Shown piece after piece: positions 1 through 7,763 of a stretch of 64,000 nt of DNA. This DNA is from Acidobacteriota bacterium. GTDB lineage: Bacteria > Acidobacteriota > Terriglobia > Bryobacterales > Bryobacteraceae. The notes beneath the pieces were generated by a model. The model did not search any database. It saw only the letters and a list, made by a program, of their open reading frames with translations, and was not told the DNA's origin. The stretch lies in contig JAKOTR010000051.1 of NCBI GenBank assembly GCA_029776225.1, forward strand, positions 1 to 64,000, given 5' to 3'. How positions within the stretch are numbered: position 1 is the first letter of the stretch; the number at the start of each line of letters is the position of its first letter. The translations under genes were made by a program, and so were the position numbers.

Positions 1-333
1 TGGTGGGCCACATCGGTCTCCTTTCCGTTGAACTCCTCATTCCCGGAATAGGAAAACAGATTTGGCCCACCCAGCACAAGGCCGCCCAGATTTGTTTTGG
101 GACCTCCGCTGCGGCTCGGTGCCCTCGCCTCCGCTCCGGCCCCAAAACGAATGCGACTCAACCGGTCTGAACGGAATTTACAGAAAGGATGTTACACCGA
201 CACTCAGCACGGTTCTCCTCGTTGTTGTTGGGCCTTTACGCCGCTGATGCCATCGCCTTCTCACCCTGGGCTAATCATTATTACTAGGTCCGGTGGTTCG
301 GTTATAGACTGTTCTGGTGCAAAAAGCAATCCA
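1..333. other. no supportable gene (left edge)
   Basis: I see no coding frame here that resembles a known protein. Two weak inverted repeats are visible: 2-10 with 63-71 (nine bases), and 94-101 with 141-148 (eight bases). They could be hairpins or debris of an old element, but there is no transposase and no target-site duplication. Composition is more mixed than in the coding regions. Confidence 0.5.
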
Positions 334-498
334 CTATCTGCTTCGAGGAAAACCAATCATCTCTTTGGCGTCTTCAGCCAGGTCTTCCAGTGAAGCGTGA
401 ACTAAGTCTGAAAACTCGCGGCGGTTTGTGCGCAGCTCAAGGGATGAAATTGATATATTGGCTGGCGGCTGTTTAGGGGAGCGTTCTAGCGGCTTCAT
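334..498 (-). CDS. possible 54-aa small protein, unknown
   Basis: A 54-residue frame begins at an ATG and ends at TAG. The C-terminal half is acidic and amphipathic and reads like a helical antitoxin-like tail (EFSDLVHASLEDLAEDAKEM), which is why I list it; the N-terminus is basic and proline-rich. There is no Shine-Dalgarno sequence and no recognised family. It starts 12 bases after another small frame (511-720) on the same strand. In this decayed stretch it may be a fragment of a longer lost gene, or chance. Confidence 0.25.
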   Translation of the reverse strand: MKPLERSPKQPPANISISSLELRTNRREFSDLVHASLEDLAEDAKEMIGFPRSR

Positions 499-510
499 TG
501 TCGAAGCGGA

Positions 511-720
511 TCAGACTGGCCTTTGCGCTGCGCTGGACATCCCATCGACATAGGCGATCCAAGCGGCGCTGGGCAAGGGGGGCAACAGGGCAGCAAGAGA
601 GACAGGGCAATGGCCGATTATGGAACCTATTCCGATAGCCCAACCTGATTGAATGCAAGCTATTTGCATATCGAGCGGCGGTACGTTGGGCTGTATGCCT
701 TCCGCCTGTTCCAATCTCAC
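511..720 (-). CDS. possible 69-aa hydrophobic small protein
   Basis: GTG-initiated frame of 69 residues with a central hydrophobic segment (about residues 25-57, containing GWAIGIGSIIGH and SLAALLPPLPSAAW) that could form one or two membrane passes. No family is recognised. It lies just upstream of the 54-aa frame at 334-498 and downstream of the broken gene at 819-1060. Support is weak: no ribosome binding site, and the surroundings look degenerate. Confidence 0.18.
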   Translation of the reverse strand: MRLEQAEGIQPNVPPLDMQIACIQSGWAIGIGSIIGHCPVSLAALLPPLPSAAWIAYVDGMSSAAQRPV

Positions 721-818
721 TTGTGGCCGTAGCTCAGAAAAGCCCTAGAACGCGTTTAGAGCGCCATATAATCGTCTGGCGCTAGACAAGGTAATCCCTG
801 CCTGTGGTCGGCAAAGGC

Positions 819-1060
819 TCAGAGAGGCTGTTCCAATTGCGCCGTTAGTTGGCAGCCAAGCCGCTCCAAGAGGACTTCTGGCCACGCAAGGATTAGACGG
901 AGTCTGTCACACAACTGCTCCCAACTTGCATCAGTCGGGCGCCTTTCGACAATAAGAACGGGAACGGCATCCCCAGTCGGCCTCAACTGGTGGGCGTACC
1001 TAAGAACTTGCCCGAGACCGATCGGAGTTCCGGTTCGCGGATGTCGGTGAAGCCACTCAG
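819..1060 (-). pseudogene. frameshifted fragment of an accessory (nuclease-like?) protein
   Basis: On the minus strand, positions 1022-819 encode a 67-residue tail beginning IGLGQVLRYAHQLRPTG and continuing AVPVLIVERRPTD and LILAWPEV before a TGA. This reads like the C-terminal part of PD-(D/E)XK-like accessory proteins (GLGQVL.Y then PVLIVERxPxD then WP). Immediately upstream the sense moves to another frame (FTDIREPELR, about 1052-1023), so one base appears to be missing near 1022. No start codon or full domain is present. It lies directly beyond the 3' end of tRNA-Ser, a classic landing site for integrating elements. The family assignment is from memory of the pattern and is tentative; the frame continuity across the shift is the stronger evidence. 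Confidence 0.5.
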
Positions 1061-1253
1061 GCCCAGTTGCACCCGATTGCTTCCGCCCTTAGATCTTCGT
1101 AGCGCCGGGGCTGAGAATCTGAGCCTTTTTCCTTCCGTAGACGCTACGCCTCAGTTGCACAGTGCGCACACCGCAGATGTGTACACGCGGCGCACAAGAC
1201 GGCCACATTTGGGCGCTCTACACCCTATGTGTTTGAAAATACAAGGAGGCTTC

Positions 1254-1343
1254 TGGCGGAGAGAGAGGGATTCGAACCCTCGATACGGTTTCCCGTATAC
1301 ACGCTTTCCAAGCGTGCGCCTTCAACCGCTCGGCCATCTCTCC
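1254..1343 (-). tRNA. tRNA-Ser (GGA anticodon)
   Basis: Read on the minus strand the gene starts GGAGAGA and closes with TCTCTCC, giving a perfect seven-pair acceptor stem, followed by discriminator G and an encoded CCA (1256-1254). The anticodon loop TTGGAAA is closed by CACGC/GCGTG and puts GGA at 1309-1307. A long variable arm (GTATACGGGAAACCGTATC region) and the T arm GGTTCGAATCC are present, as expected for class II tRNA-Ser. Confidence 0.97.
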
Positions 1344-1503
1344 TTTGAGATTCGTTGCGGCTTTCCCAACAGGATACCAGCATCGGCGGGCGGAAGGCAT
1401 CCGGGGCGGGACGGGCCGCGGCGGGCGGCGGCGCCGTCCGGTGTCTTGCCGGCGTAAACGGCCACCCGGGGGCGGAATGGGGCACCCGGGGCGCCGAGTT
1501 GGT

Positions 1504-1509
1504 TAAAAT
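1504..1509 (+). promoter_or_regulatory. -10-like element, probable leaderless start
   Basis: TAAAAT lies six bases before the TTG start of the GT2 gene, with no Shine-Dalgarno sequence between. The spacing would place the transcription start at or next to the start codon. No clear -35 is seen. Confidence 0.45.
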
Positions 1510-1515
1510 CGTGAG

Positions 1516-2529
1516 TTGTCCGAGCCCCGTGTATCCGTCGTCATTCCGACGCTGGTTGCCGGACCAGCGCTCGTGGAGTGTCTTGCTTCGCTGGTGCGGC
1601 AGTCCTACCGGGGCTTTGAAATCCTGGTGGTCGATAACAGCGGCAGGCAGCTCGCGCGGGAGGCGGGCGCAGAGCGTTTCGGCGCCGTCATCCTGGAACA
1701 GAAAGAAAACATCGGGTTCGGCGCGGCCGTAAACGCGGGTTTTCGCTACTCCCGGGCGCCGCTGCTGGCCACTCTGAACGACGACGCCGTGGCGCATCCG
1801 GACTGGCTCGCCCAGCTCGTCGCCGCGGCCGAGGCGCACCCTCGCGCCGGCATGTTCGCCTCGCAGGTGGTGCTGTCGGAAACCGGGCAGCTCGATTCGG
1901 CCGGCATGCTCATCTGCGGCGACGGCACCAGCAAGCAGCGCGGGCATTTCGAGCCGCCCGAACGCTACAACCGGCTCGAAGAGGTGCTGCTGCCCAGCGG
2001 GTCCGCCGCGCTCTACCGCCGCGAAATGCTGGATGAAATCGGCATGTTCGACGAGGATTTCTATCTCTACTGCGAGGACACGGACCTGGGCCTGCGCGCG
2101 CGGTGGGCCGGCTGGACGTGCATTTACGTCCCCGGCGCGCGGGTCGATCACGGATACTCGGCGACGGCGGGCAGGGCGTCGCCGCTCAAGGCCTACTACG
2201 TGGAGCGCAACCGGCTGTGCGTGCTGCTGAAGAATTTTCCGGCCAGCCTGCTGCTGCGCGCGCCGGGCGAAACCCTGGCGCGGTACGTCTGGCACTGCGT
2301 CTCCATCCTGCAGAACCGGGGAATGGCGGCGCGTTTCACCGAGGGGAATCACGGCATGCTCGATCTGGCGTTCATCGTCGTCCGGGCGCACGCCGCGGTC
2401 GCCTTTCGCGCCTGGAGCATCTGGAAGAAGCGGCGCGCGCTCCGCAAAACCGCGCGGCTGACCGCCGCGGAATTCCGCGCCCTGCTTGAGAAACACCGGA
2501 TCGCGGCGCGGGAGGTGGCTGCTCTATGA
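1516..2529 (+). CDS. glycosyltransferase family 2 (rhamnosyltransferase-like)
   Basis: A 337-residue GT-A fold glycosyltransferase. The N-terminus SVVIPTLVAG starts the nucleotide-sugar fold; NIGFGAAVNAGF and the acidic LNDDAVAHPDW motif (metal/nucleotide site, about residue 90) follow. A conserved PSGSAALYRREML and EDFYLYCEDTDLGLRARWAG segment (acceptor side, ED dyad) is typical of the WbbL/rhamnosyltransferase branch. The TTG start is chosen because it sits six bases after a -10-like TAAAAT and directly precedes the fold. First gene of a five-gene glycosylation operon; its end overlaps the next gene by four bases (ATGA). The donor sugar cannot be read from sequence. Confidence 0.85.
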   Translation: MSEPRVSVVIPTLVAGPALVECLASLVRQSYRGFEILVVDNSGRQLAREAGAERFGAVILEQKENIGFGAAVNAGFRYSRAPLLATLNDDAVAHPDWLAQLVAAAEAHPRAGMFASQVVLSETGQLDSAGMLICGDGTSKQRGHFEPPERYNRLEEVLLPSGSAALYRREMLDEIGMFDEDFYLYCEDTDLGLRARWAGWTCIYVPGARVDHGYSATAGRASPLKAYYVERNRLCVLLKNFPASLLLRAPGETLARYVWHCVSILQNRGMAARFTEGNHGMLDLAFIVVRAHAAVAFRAWSIWKKRRALRKTARLTAAEFRALLEKHRIAAREVAAL

Positions 2530-3254
2530 GCGTTCCCGAACCCGGTTCGCTGCTCATCGTCGTGCCCGCGTTCAACGAAGAAGGCGCCATCGGGAACGTG
2601 GTGCGGGAGGTGCGCGAGACGCTTCCCGGCGTTCCCGTGCTGGTCATCGACGACTGCTCGATCGACAACACGGCGGCGCTGGCGCGCGAGGCAGGCGCCC
2701 AGGTGCTTCCGCTGCCGCACCATCTCGGCCTGGGGGGCGCCGTGCAGGCAGGCTACAAGCTCGCTTTCGAACTCGGATACGATTACGTCATCCGCATCGA
2801 CGGCGACGGCCAGCACGACCCCGCCTACATCATGAAGATTTACGAAACGCTGCGCGTCACCGGCTGCCAGATGGTCATCGGCTCGCGCTACCTCAACAAC
2901 GATCACGCTCATTCCAGCTTCATACGCGGGCTGGGGATACGCTTCTTCCGCCTCGTGCTGTGGCCCATTCTCGGCCAGTACGTTCACGACCCGACCTCGG
3001 GTTTCGTCGGCGTGAACCGCGAGGCGCTCCAGGTCTTCAGCAAAAGCTTCCCGCTCGAGTACCCGGAAATCGAAGCGCTGGTCGTGTTGCAGCGCAAGGC
3101 GTTCCGCTTCGTCGAGGTGCCGTGCCGCATGCGGCCGCGCGCCGCGGGCAAGAGCAGCATCACCGCTTTGAAGTCGCTGTACTACATCATTCACGTACTG
3201 CTTGGCGTTTTCGTCAACGTGCTCAAGTACGAGCCGAAGCGCAGAAAGCGATAA
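2526..3254 (+). CDS. GT2 polyprenyl-phosphate sugar synthase (DPM1/DPG-like)
   Basis: A 242-residue soluble GT2 enzyme like dolichyl-phosphate mannose/glucose synthases, which charge a polyprenyl phosphate with one sugar for later use on the outer face of the membrane. Seen: VVPAFNEEGAIGNVV at the N-terminus, VIDDCSIDNT, LGLGGAVQAGY, the catalytic RIDGDGQHDP (about residues 91-100), and GSRY. A basic tail (YEPKRRKR) ends the protein and no C-terminal membrane helices follow, as in the short DPM1-type forms. Translationally coupled to the upstream GT2 (ATGA overlap). The next genes, DUF2304 and a TMTC-like GT-C protein, fit a route in which the lipid-linked sugar made here is used outside the cytoplasm. 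Confidence 0.85.
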   Translation: MSVPEPGSLLIVVPAFNEEGAIGNVVREVRETLPGVPVLVIDDCSIDNTAALAREAGAQVLPLPHHLGLGGAVQAGYKLAFELGYDYVIRIDGDGQHDPAYIMKIYETLRVTGCQMVIGSRYLNNDHAHSSFIRGLGIRFFRLVLWPILGQYVHDPTSGFVGVNREALQVFSKSFPLEYPEIEALVVLQRKAFRFVEVPCRMRPRAAGKSSITALKSLYYIIHVLLGVFVNVLKYEPKRRKR

Positions 3255-3268
3255 ACGCGGGGAAAACA

Positions 3269-3628
3269 ATGGACGGTCTGATGAACTTCCTGACGGGGCT
3301 GAGCCTGGTGTTGATCGCCCTGGTGCTGTTCTCGGTGCGCCGGTCGCACATCCGCGTCGAGTACTCAGTGAGCTGGCTGGGCGCTGCGCTCACGCTGCTT
3401 GTGGTTTCGCGTTCCGAGGCGTTGATGAACCGCGCGGCCGCGATTCTGGGACTGACAACCGCTCCGCTGGCCCTGCTCACGCTGGTGGGCTGCGTCTTTC
3501 TCATCGTTCTGTTCCGGCTCTCGGTGCTCATCTCGGCGTTGAAAGACGCCAACATCGCGCTCGCCCAGCGCGTTGCGGTTTTAGAATTCCATTTGCGCTC
3601 CCTCAATGAAAAAATCCAGACGCGTTGA
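3269..3628 (+). CDS. DUF2304 membrane protein
   Basis: A 119-residue protein with three hydrophobic helices (about residues 5-20, 34-50 and 61-84), the polar VRRSHIRVEYS loop after the first, and a C-terminal coiled segment (LAQRVAVLEFHLRSLNEK). Length and layout match DUF2304, small membrane proteins usually encoded next to polyprenyl-phosphate glycosyltransferases. The ATG at 3269 is preceded by GCGGGGA, a plausible ribosome binding site. It starts 15 bases after the DPM-like gene and its end overlaps the next gene by 23 bases, so it is almost certainly co-translated. Its role is unknown; partnership with the neighbouring GT2 is inferred from context. Confidence 0.8.
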   Translation: MDGLMNFLTGLSLVLIALVLFSVRRSHIRVEYSVSWLGAALTLLVVSRSEALMNRAAAILGLTTAPLALLTLVGCVFLIVLFRLSVLISALKDANIALAQRVAVLEFHLRSLNEKIQTR

Positions 3629-5342
3629 AAAGAAGGAAAAGGAAAAAGCCGCCGTCGCTCCGGCGGTATTCAAGTTCCGCGCGTGGCACTACGCCGTTGC
3701 GCTGGCGGCGGCGCTCATCGCCGTGCTCGAGGTATACGGCCCCGCGCTGCGCGGCGAGTTCGTCTTCGACGATCACTACCTGCCCTTCACGGGGCAGGAG
3801 TTCGCCAACGCGCCGCTCAAAAACTGGCTCGGCGTCCGCCCGCTGTTGATGATTTCCTTTTGGGCGAATCTCCGCCTGTACGGCCTCGAACCGTTTTCCT
3901 ACCACCTGTTCAATGTCCTCTGCCACCTCGTGACGAGCGTGCTTGTTTTCCTCGCAGTGAGGCGGCTGCTCACCTGGGCCGGCAGCGGCGGGACCGCCGG
4001 AACCGCGCTGGCCGCGTTCGCCGGGGCGTTGTTCCTGCTGCACCCGGTGCAGACCGAGTCCGTCGCTTACGTGGCGAGCCGCTCGGAAGTGCTCAGCGTG
4101 ATGTTCTTTTATGCGGCCTTCGTCGTCTTCCTTTATCGCCGCTCGGAATCCATTTCCTGGATTGCCGCCGTAGCGGTTCTGTTGCTGTTCGGCGCGGCCG
4201 CAAGCACGAAGGAGCATGCCGCGGTCCTTCCGCTGCTGCTTCTGCTGACGGATTACTACTGGACCCCGGGATTCTCGCTGAAGGGGATTGTTCGAAACTG
4301 GCGCCTGTACGCCCTGATGGCGATCGGAGGGGCGCTGGCGGCCCGGATGATTATCCGCGTGTTGTCGGAGGCCGATACGGCGGGATTTTCGCTCAAGGAA
4401 TTCACTTGGTATGAGTACTTCTACACCCAGTGCCGCGCGATCTGGGTGTATATCAGGCTTTTCTTTTTGCCCTACGGCCAGACGGTGGACTACGACTTTG
4501 CCGTCTCGCGCACCCTGTTCGAGCACGGCGCGATCTTCGGCCTCGTTGGCCTGGCGGCGCTGGCGGCGGCCGCGTTTTATTTCCGCCGGCGCTACCCGCT
4601 GGCTTCCTACGGGTACTTCGCTTTTCTGATTTTGCTGGCGCCCACCTCGTCGGTGCTGCCCATCGCCGACCCCGTGGCGGAGCGGCGCATGTACTTGCCG
4701 ATCATCGGCCTGATTCTGATCGTGTTGGAGTTTCTCCGCCGCTGGAAGACCACTCCCGCCACTAAGGCAGCCGCGCTGGTGGCAGTTCTTTGCATCTTTG
4801 GCGCGCTCACTTTCCAGCGCAGCAAGGTGTGGGCCGGCCCGCTGCCGCTCTGGGAGGACGCCGCCCGGAAATCTCCGAACAAGCAGCGCGTTCAGTTCCA
4901 GCTTGGCTTTGCCCATTTCACGCAAGGGCGCTGCGCCGAGGCGCTCGAGCGGTTCGAACTAGCCGCGCGGCTGGCCCCGCCCGATTACCGGCTTCTTACC
5001 GATTGGGGGCTGGCGTTGGACTGCCTGAACCGGCGCGAGGAGGCGATCCAGAAACTGCGCGAAGCGGCCGCGATCTGGAATAACGCGCACGTGAACTCGC
5101 TGATCGGCTTTGTGTACATCAAAGCGGGCAAGCGCGACGAGGCCCTGGCCGCTCTCAACACCGCCGCCGCGATCAACCCGCGCTACGACATGACCTACGT
5201 CTACCGCGGCGCGCTCTACGCTTCGGAGAACGACTGGGAGAAGGCGCTCGCCGACTACCGCCACGCCCTCAAGCTCAACCGCATGAACGATCTGGCGCGC
5301 CAGGGAATCGCGCAAGCCGAGCGCGCCCTCAAAGGCCGCTGA
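3606..5342 (+). CDS. TMTC-like polytopic GT-C protein with C-terminal TPRs
   Basis: A 578-residue protein. A lysine/glutamate-rich N-terminus precedes the first helix (about 25-45), followed by RGEFVFDDHYLPF, the acidic first-loop motif of GT-C enzymes that use lipid-linked sugars. About ten hydrophobic helices reach residue 405, including LLHPVQTESVAYVASRSEVLS, a hallmark of bacterial relatives of the TMTC O-mannosyltransferases, and DPVAERRMYLP. Residues about 430-575 form three or four tetratricopeptide repeats (QFQLGFAHFTQGRCAEALERF, LLTDWGLALDCLNRREEAI, YVYRGALYASENDWEKAL). The helices would transfer a sugar outside the cytoplasm while the TPRs may bind the acceptor. It overlaps DUF2304 by 23 bases and is followed by a GT4 gene after one base. 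Confidence 0.78.
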   Translation: MKKSRRVEKKEKEKAAVAPAVFKFRAWHYAVALAAALIAVLEVYGPALRGEFVFDDHYLPFTGQEFANAPLKNWLGVRPLLMISFWANLRLYGLEPFSYHLFNVLCHLVTSVLVFLAVRRLLTWAGSGGTAGTALAAFAGALFLLHPVQTESVAYVASRSEVLSVMFFYAAFVVFLYRRSESISWIAAVAVLLLFGAAASTKEHAAVLPLLLLLTDYYWTPGFSLKGIVRNWRLYALMAIGGALAARMIIRVLSEADTAGFSLKEFTWYEYFYTQCRAIWVYIRLFFLPYGQTVDYDFAVSRTLFEHGAIFGLVGLAALAAAAFYFRRRYPLASYGYFAFLILLAPTSSVLPIADPVAERRMYLPIIGLILIVLEFLRRWKTTPATKAAALVAVLCIFGALTFQRSKVWAGPLPLWEDAARKSPNKQRVQFQLGFAHFTQGRCAEALERFELAARLAPPDYRLLTDWGLALDCLNRREEAIQKLREAAAIWNNAHVNSLIGFVYIKAGKRDEALAALNTAAAINPRYDMTYVYRGALYASENDWEKALADYRHALKLNRMNDLARQGIAQAERALKGR

Positions 5343-5343
5343 C

Positions 5344-6462
5344 GTGCCGCTGCGCATTGGCATCAACGCCCTGTACCTGATTCCCGGCGGGGTGGGGGGC
5401 ACCGAAATTTACCTGAGGCACCTGCTGGCGGCGCTCGCTGCCATCGATCGGGAAGACGAATACACCGTTTTCACCAACCGTGAGACCGGCCCGGACCTTG
5501 TGCCCGCGCAGCCGAATTTCCGCCACGCGCCGCAGAGAGTTCCCGCCTCGTTCCGCCCGGCGCGCATCATCTGGGAGCAGACCGTGCTGCCCGTAGAAGC
5601 CGCGCGCCGGAAGCTGGACGTGCTGTTCAACCCTGGCTTCACGGCGCCCGTGCTGCGCGCCTGCCCGAACGTCACCGTCTTTCACGACTTGCAGCACAAG
5701 CGCCACCCGGAATACTTCCGCTGGTTTGATTTGCCGTTCTGGCGCTTTTTTTTGTGGTCCGCCGCGCACACGTCGAGGCTGCTGTTGGCCGTTTCCGATG
5801 CTACCCGCGCGGATCTGCTGCGGTTTTACAGCGTGCCGGAGGACAGGGTCCGCACGGTGCTGCACGGCGTCGATCCGCGGTTTTTCGAGATCGGACGGGA
5901 GCGCGGTTGTCCCGAGCCGTACATCCTGTGCGCTTCCACGCTGCACCCGCACAAGAACCTCGGCCCGCTGATTCGCGCCTACGCCGAACTGCGGCGCGTT
6001 CGGCCGGAGTTCAAGCTGGTGATCACCGGCGTGCGGGGTTTCCACACTGAGGCGCTGGAAGCGCTGGTCGGCGAACTGGGTTTGCAAGACTGCGTGCGCT
6101 TTACCGGCTGGCTCGCGCGCGAGGAGCTGTATCGCGTGTTCCGCGACGCCTGGGCGTTCGTCTACCCGTCCACTTTTGAGGGATTCGGGCTGCCGGTGCT
6201 GGAGGCCCTCGCCGCCGGCATTCCCACGGCTTGCTCCTCGATTGAGCCGCTGGCCTCACTCGCGGCGGATGCCGCCGTGCAGTTTGACCCCGGCGATCAC
6301 AAGGCGATGCTCGAAGCGATCGACCGCGTGGTGTCCGACGATGACTTGCGCGCGCGCCTCTCCGCGGCCGGACCGCGCCGCGCCGCGGAATTCTCCTGGC
6401 AGAAGGCCGCCGCAGCCACGCTCAAAGCCCTGCGCGACGCCGCGGGACGGATCAGCCCGTAA
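5344..6462 (+). CDS. glycosyltransferase family 4
   Basis: A 372-residue GT-B enzyme. The N-terminal half opens with RIGINALYLIPGGVGGTE, the glycine-rich acceptor/donor loop. The C-terminal half holds YILCASTLHPHKNLGPLIRAY, GWLAREELYRVFRDAWAFVYPSTFEGFGLPVLEALAAGIPTACSSI, the conserved EGFGLPVLEA nucleotide-sugar loop (about residues 280-290). It retains configuration, by family rule. The GTG start lies one base after the stop of the TMTC-like gene. Last gene of the glycosylation operon; it converges with the CpaE-like gene, overlapping tail to tail by 11 bases. Acceptor and sugar are unknown. Confidence 0.85.
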   Translation: MPLRIGINALYLIPGGVGGTEIYLRHLLAALAAIDREDEYTVFTNRETGPDLVPAQPNFRHAPQRVPASFRPARIIWEQTVLPVEAARRKLDVLFNPGFTAPVLRACPNVTVFHDLQHKRHPEYFRWFDLPFWRFFLWSAAHTSRLLLAVSDATRADLLRFYSVPEDRVRTVLHGVDPRFFEIGRERGCPEPYILCASTLHPHKNLGPLIRAYAELRRVRPEFKLVITGVRGFHTEALEALVGELGLQDCVRFTGWLAREELYRVFRDAWAFVYPSTFEGFGLPVLEALAAGIPTACSSIEPLASLAADAAVQFDPGDHKAMLEAIDRVVSDDDLRARLSAAGPRRAAEFSWQKAAAATLKALRDAAGRISP

Positions 6463-7657
6463 GCCTTTTGAGAAGGCCCGAAAAAAACGAGCCAAAACTG
6501 TTCTTCTCGACCGCCGCACCGTCCTTGCCGGTAAGCTGCTGCGCGAGCTGCGAAACGGCCTTGGCGAACTTGCTCCCCGAGGCGGCCGGTTTGCCCTCGA
6601 TGATCGACTTCTTGATGGCCTCGGGATCGGCGGGCAGAACGGCGAACACCGGGCATTCGAGCGCCGTTTCGATTTCCTCCCGCCGCAGCCTCAGGTCATT
6701 GCGGTCGCGGTTGACGACGATCCGCATCTTCGACCGGTCCGTCCCGTTCCTTTGAAGATAGGCGCGGGCGCGCTGGACCGAGTGCAAAGCGCCCAGTTCA
6801 TTGGTGGTCACCATCAGCAGGTCGTCGCACATGCGCGCCAGCGCGGCGTTCCAGGGCCCGTACGCCCCGCCGGCGTCGAGCACGATGGCCGAATAGGCCC
6901 GGCGCGCGTAGTTGATGATGCAGGCGGGGTCCGCCGTTTCCCCCATGCCGTCCACCGGGTTTTCCGGCGAGAGCAGGACATCGACGCCCTGGCAGGGCGT
7001 GACGAGCGCCTTCCACAGGTCGGCGTCGAGGCTGCCCGCGTGGGCCAGCGCATCGGCGAAGCTGTAACTCGATTTCAGCTTGAGGAGAAACCCGGCAGTG
7101 CCGGTCATCCAGTCGAGGTCGGCCAGCAGCACGCGGTCATGGTCTCGCTTGAAGGCGAACGCGAGCTGGCAGGCCAGAGTGGTGGCCCCGCAGGCACCCT
7201 TGGCCGGCATGACGCAGTAGACGCGGCCGGCTGGTTCGGTCTCCCGGGAGACCCGCGAGGCGTGGAAGCGCGACAGCTTGGCGAGCGCCGCATGGAGTTG
7301 CTCCGCGGTGAACGGCTGTACGAGGAACTCGCTGGCGCCTTCGCGCAGGCACTGAAGGATCAGATCGGGGTCGTTCGAGCGCAGCAGGGCGACGATGAGG
7401 AGTCCCGGGCACACGTCCGCGGCGTGAGCCATGGTCTCGAACGCGGCCGCCCGGTCCGACGCGGCGTCGAGAAAGCACAATTGCGCCTCTTCCGCCGTGA
7501 GTTCCGCCATTTTGGCCCGGCCGGGGTAGCTGTCGAGCACGACGGTCGTCATCCGCGGAAGTTCGCGGCCCAGCAGGCGCCTCAGTTCGGCCGCCATCTG
7601 CGGGTCCGGCGACACCAGCACGGCCCGGCTGGCTGGGGATGCGTGCGGTTCGGGCAT
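6452..7657 (-). CDS. CpaE-like pilus/septum-site ATPase (MinD/ParA family)
   Basis: A 401-residue protein with two domains. Residues about 1-130 form a receiver-like domain (AVLVSPDPQMAAELRRLL ... REGASEFLVQPFTAEQL) without a clear phospho-acceptor pocket. Residues about 145-385 are a MinD/ParA-type ATPase with deviant P-loop KGACGATT (153-160), switch LLADLDWMTGTAGFLL and the AIVLDAGG strand. As in other CpaE proteins the second P-loop lysine is replaced. CpaE proteins localise type IV/Tad pilus secretion machinery to a cell pole. No pilus genes are seen nearby, so it is an orphan here. It diverges from the LuxR-type regulator at 7764, leaving 106 bases for both promoters. Confidence 0.75.
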   Translation of the reverse strand: MPEPHASPASRAVLVSPDPQMAAELRRLLGRELPRMTTVVLDSYPGRAKMAELTAEEAQLCFLDAASDRAAAFETMAHAADVCPGLLIVALLRSNDPDLILQCLREGASEFLVQPFTAEQLHAALAKLSRFHASRVSRETEPAGRVYCVMPAKGACGATTLACQLAFAFKRDHDRVLLADLDWMTGTAGFLLKLKSSYSFADALAHAGSLDADLWKALVTPCQGVDVLLSPENPVDGMGETADPACIINYARRAYSAIVLDAGGAYGPWNAALARMCDDLLMVTTNELGALHSVQRARAYLQRNGTDRSKMRIVVNRDRNDLRLRREEIETALECPVFAVLPADPEAIKKSIIEGKPAASGSKFAKAVSQLAQQLTGKDGAAVEKNSFGSFFSGLLKRLTG

Positions 7658-7763
7658 GTGAAGCGACGGCGCGACGCCGGTTCATCTTTCACATCGGCCG
7701 CGTGGCAGGATTTTTGAGACGAATGGCCGCCTCGGCGCACTAGTCCATTCTGGAGTCCTCCGT

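Noticed and set aside
1-148. Inverted repeats as insertion-sequence ends
   Set aside because: The arms are only eight or nine bases, there is no transposase, and no target duplication is visible.
990-1457. A 155-residue frame on the plus strand across the tRNA-Ser gene
   Set aside because: It reads through the tRNA on the antisense side (the RERDSNPR artefact typical of reversed tRNA-Ser), has no ribosome binding site and no family.
6176-7717. A 513-residue plus-strand frame over the CpaE-like gene
   Set aside because: The minus-strand frame encodes a recognisable MinD-type ATPase; the plus frame is arginine/alanine-rich shadow sequence.
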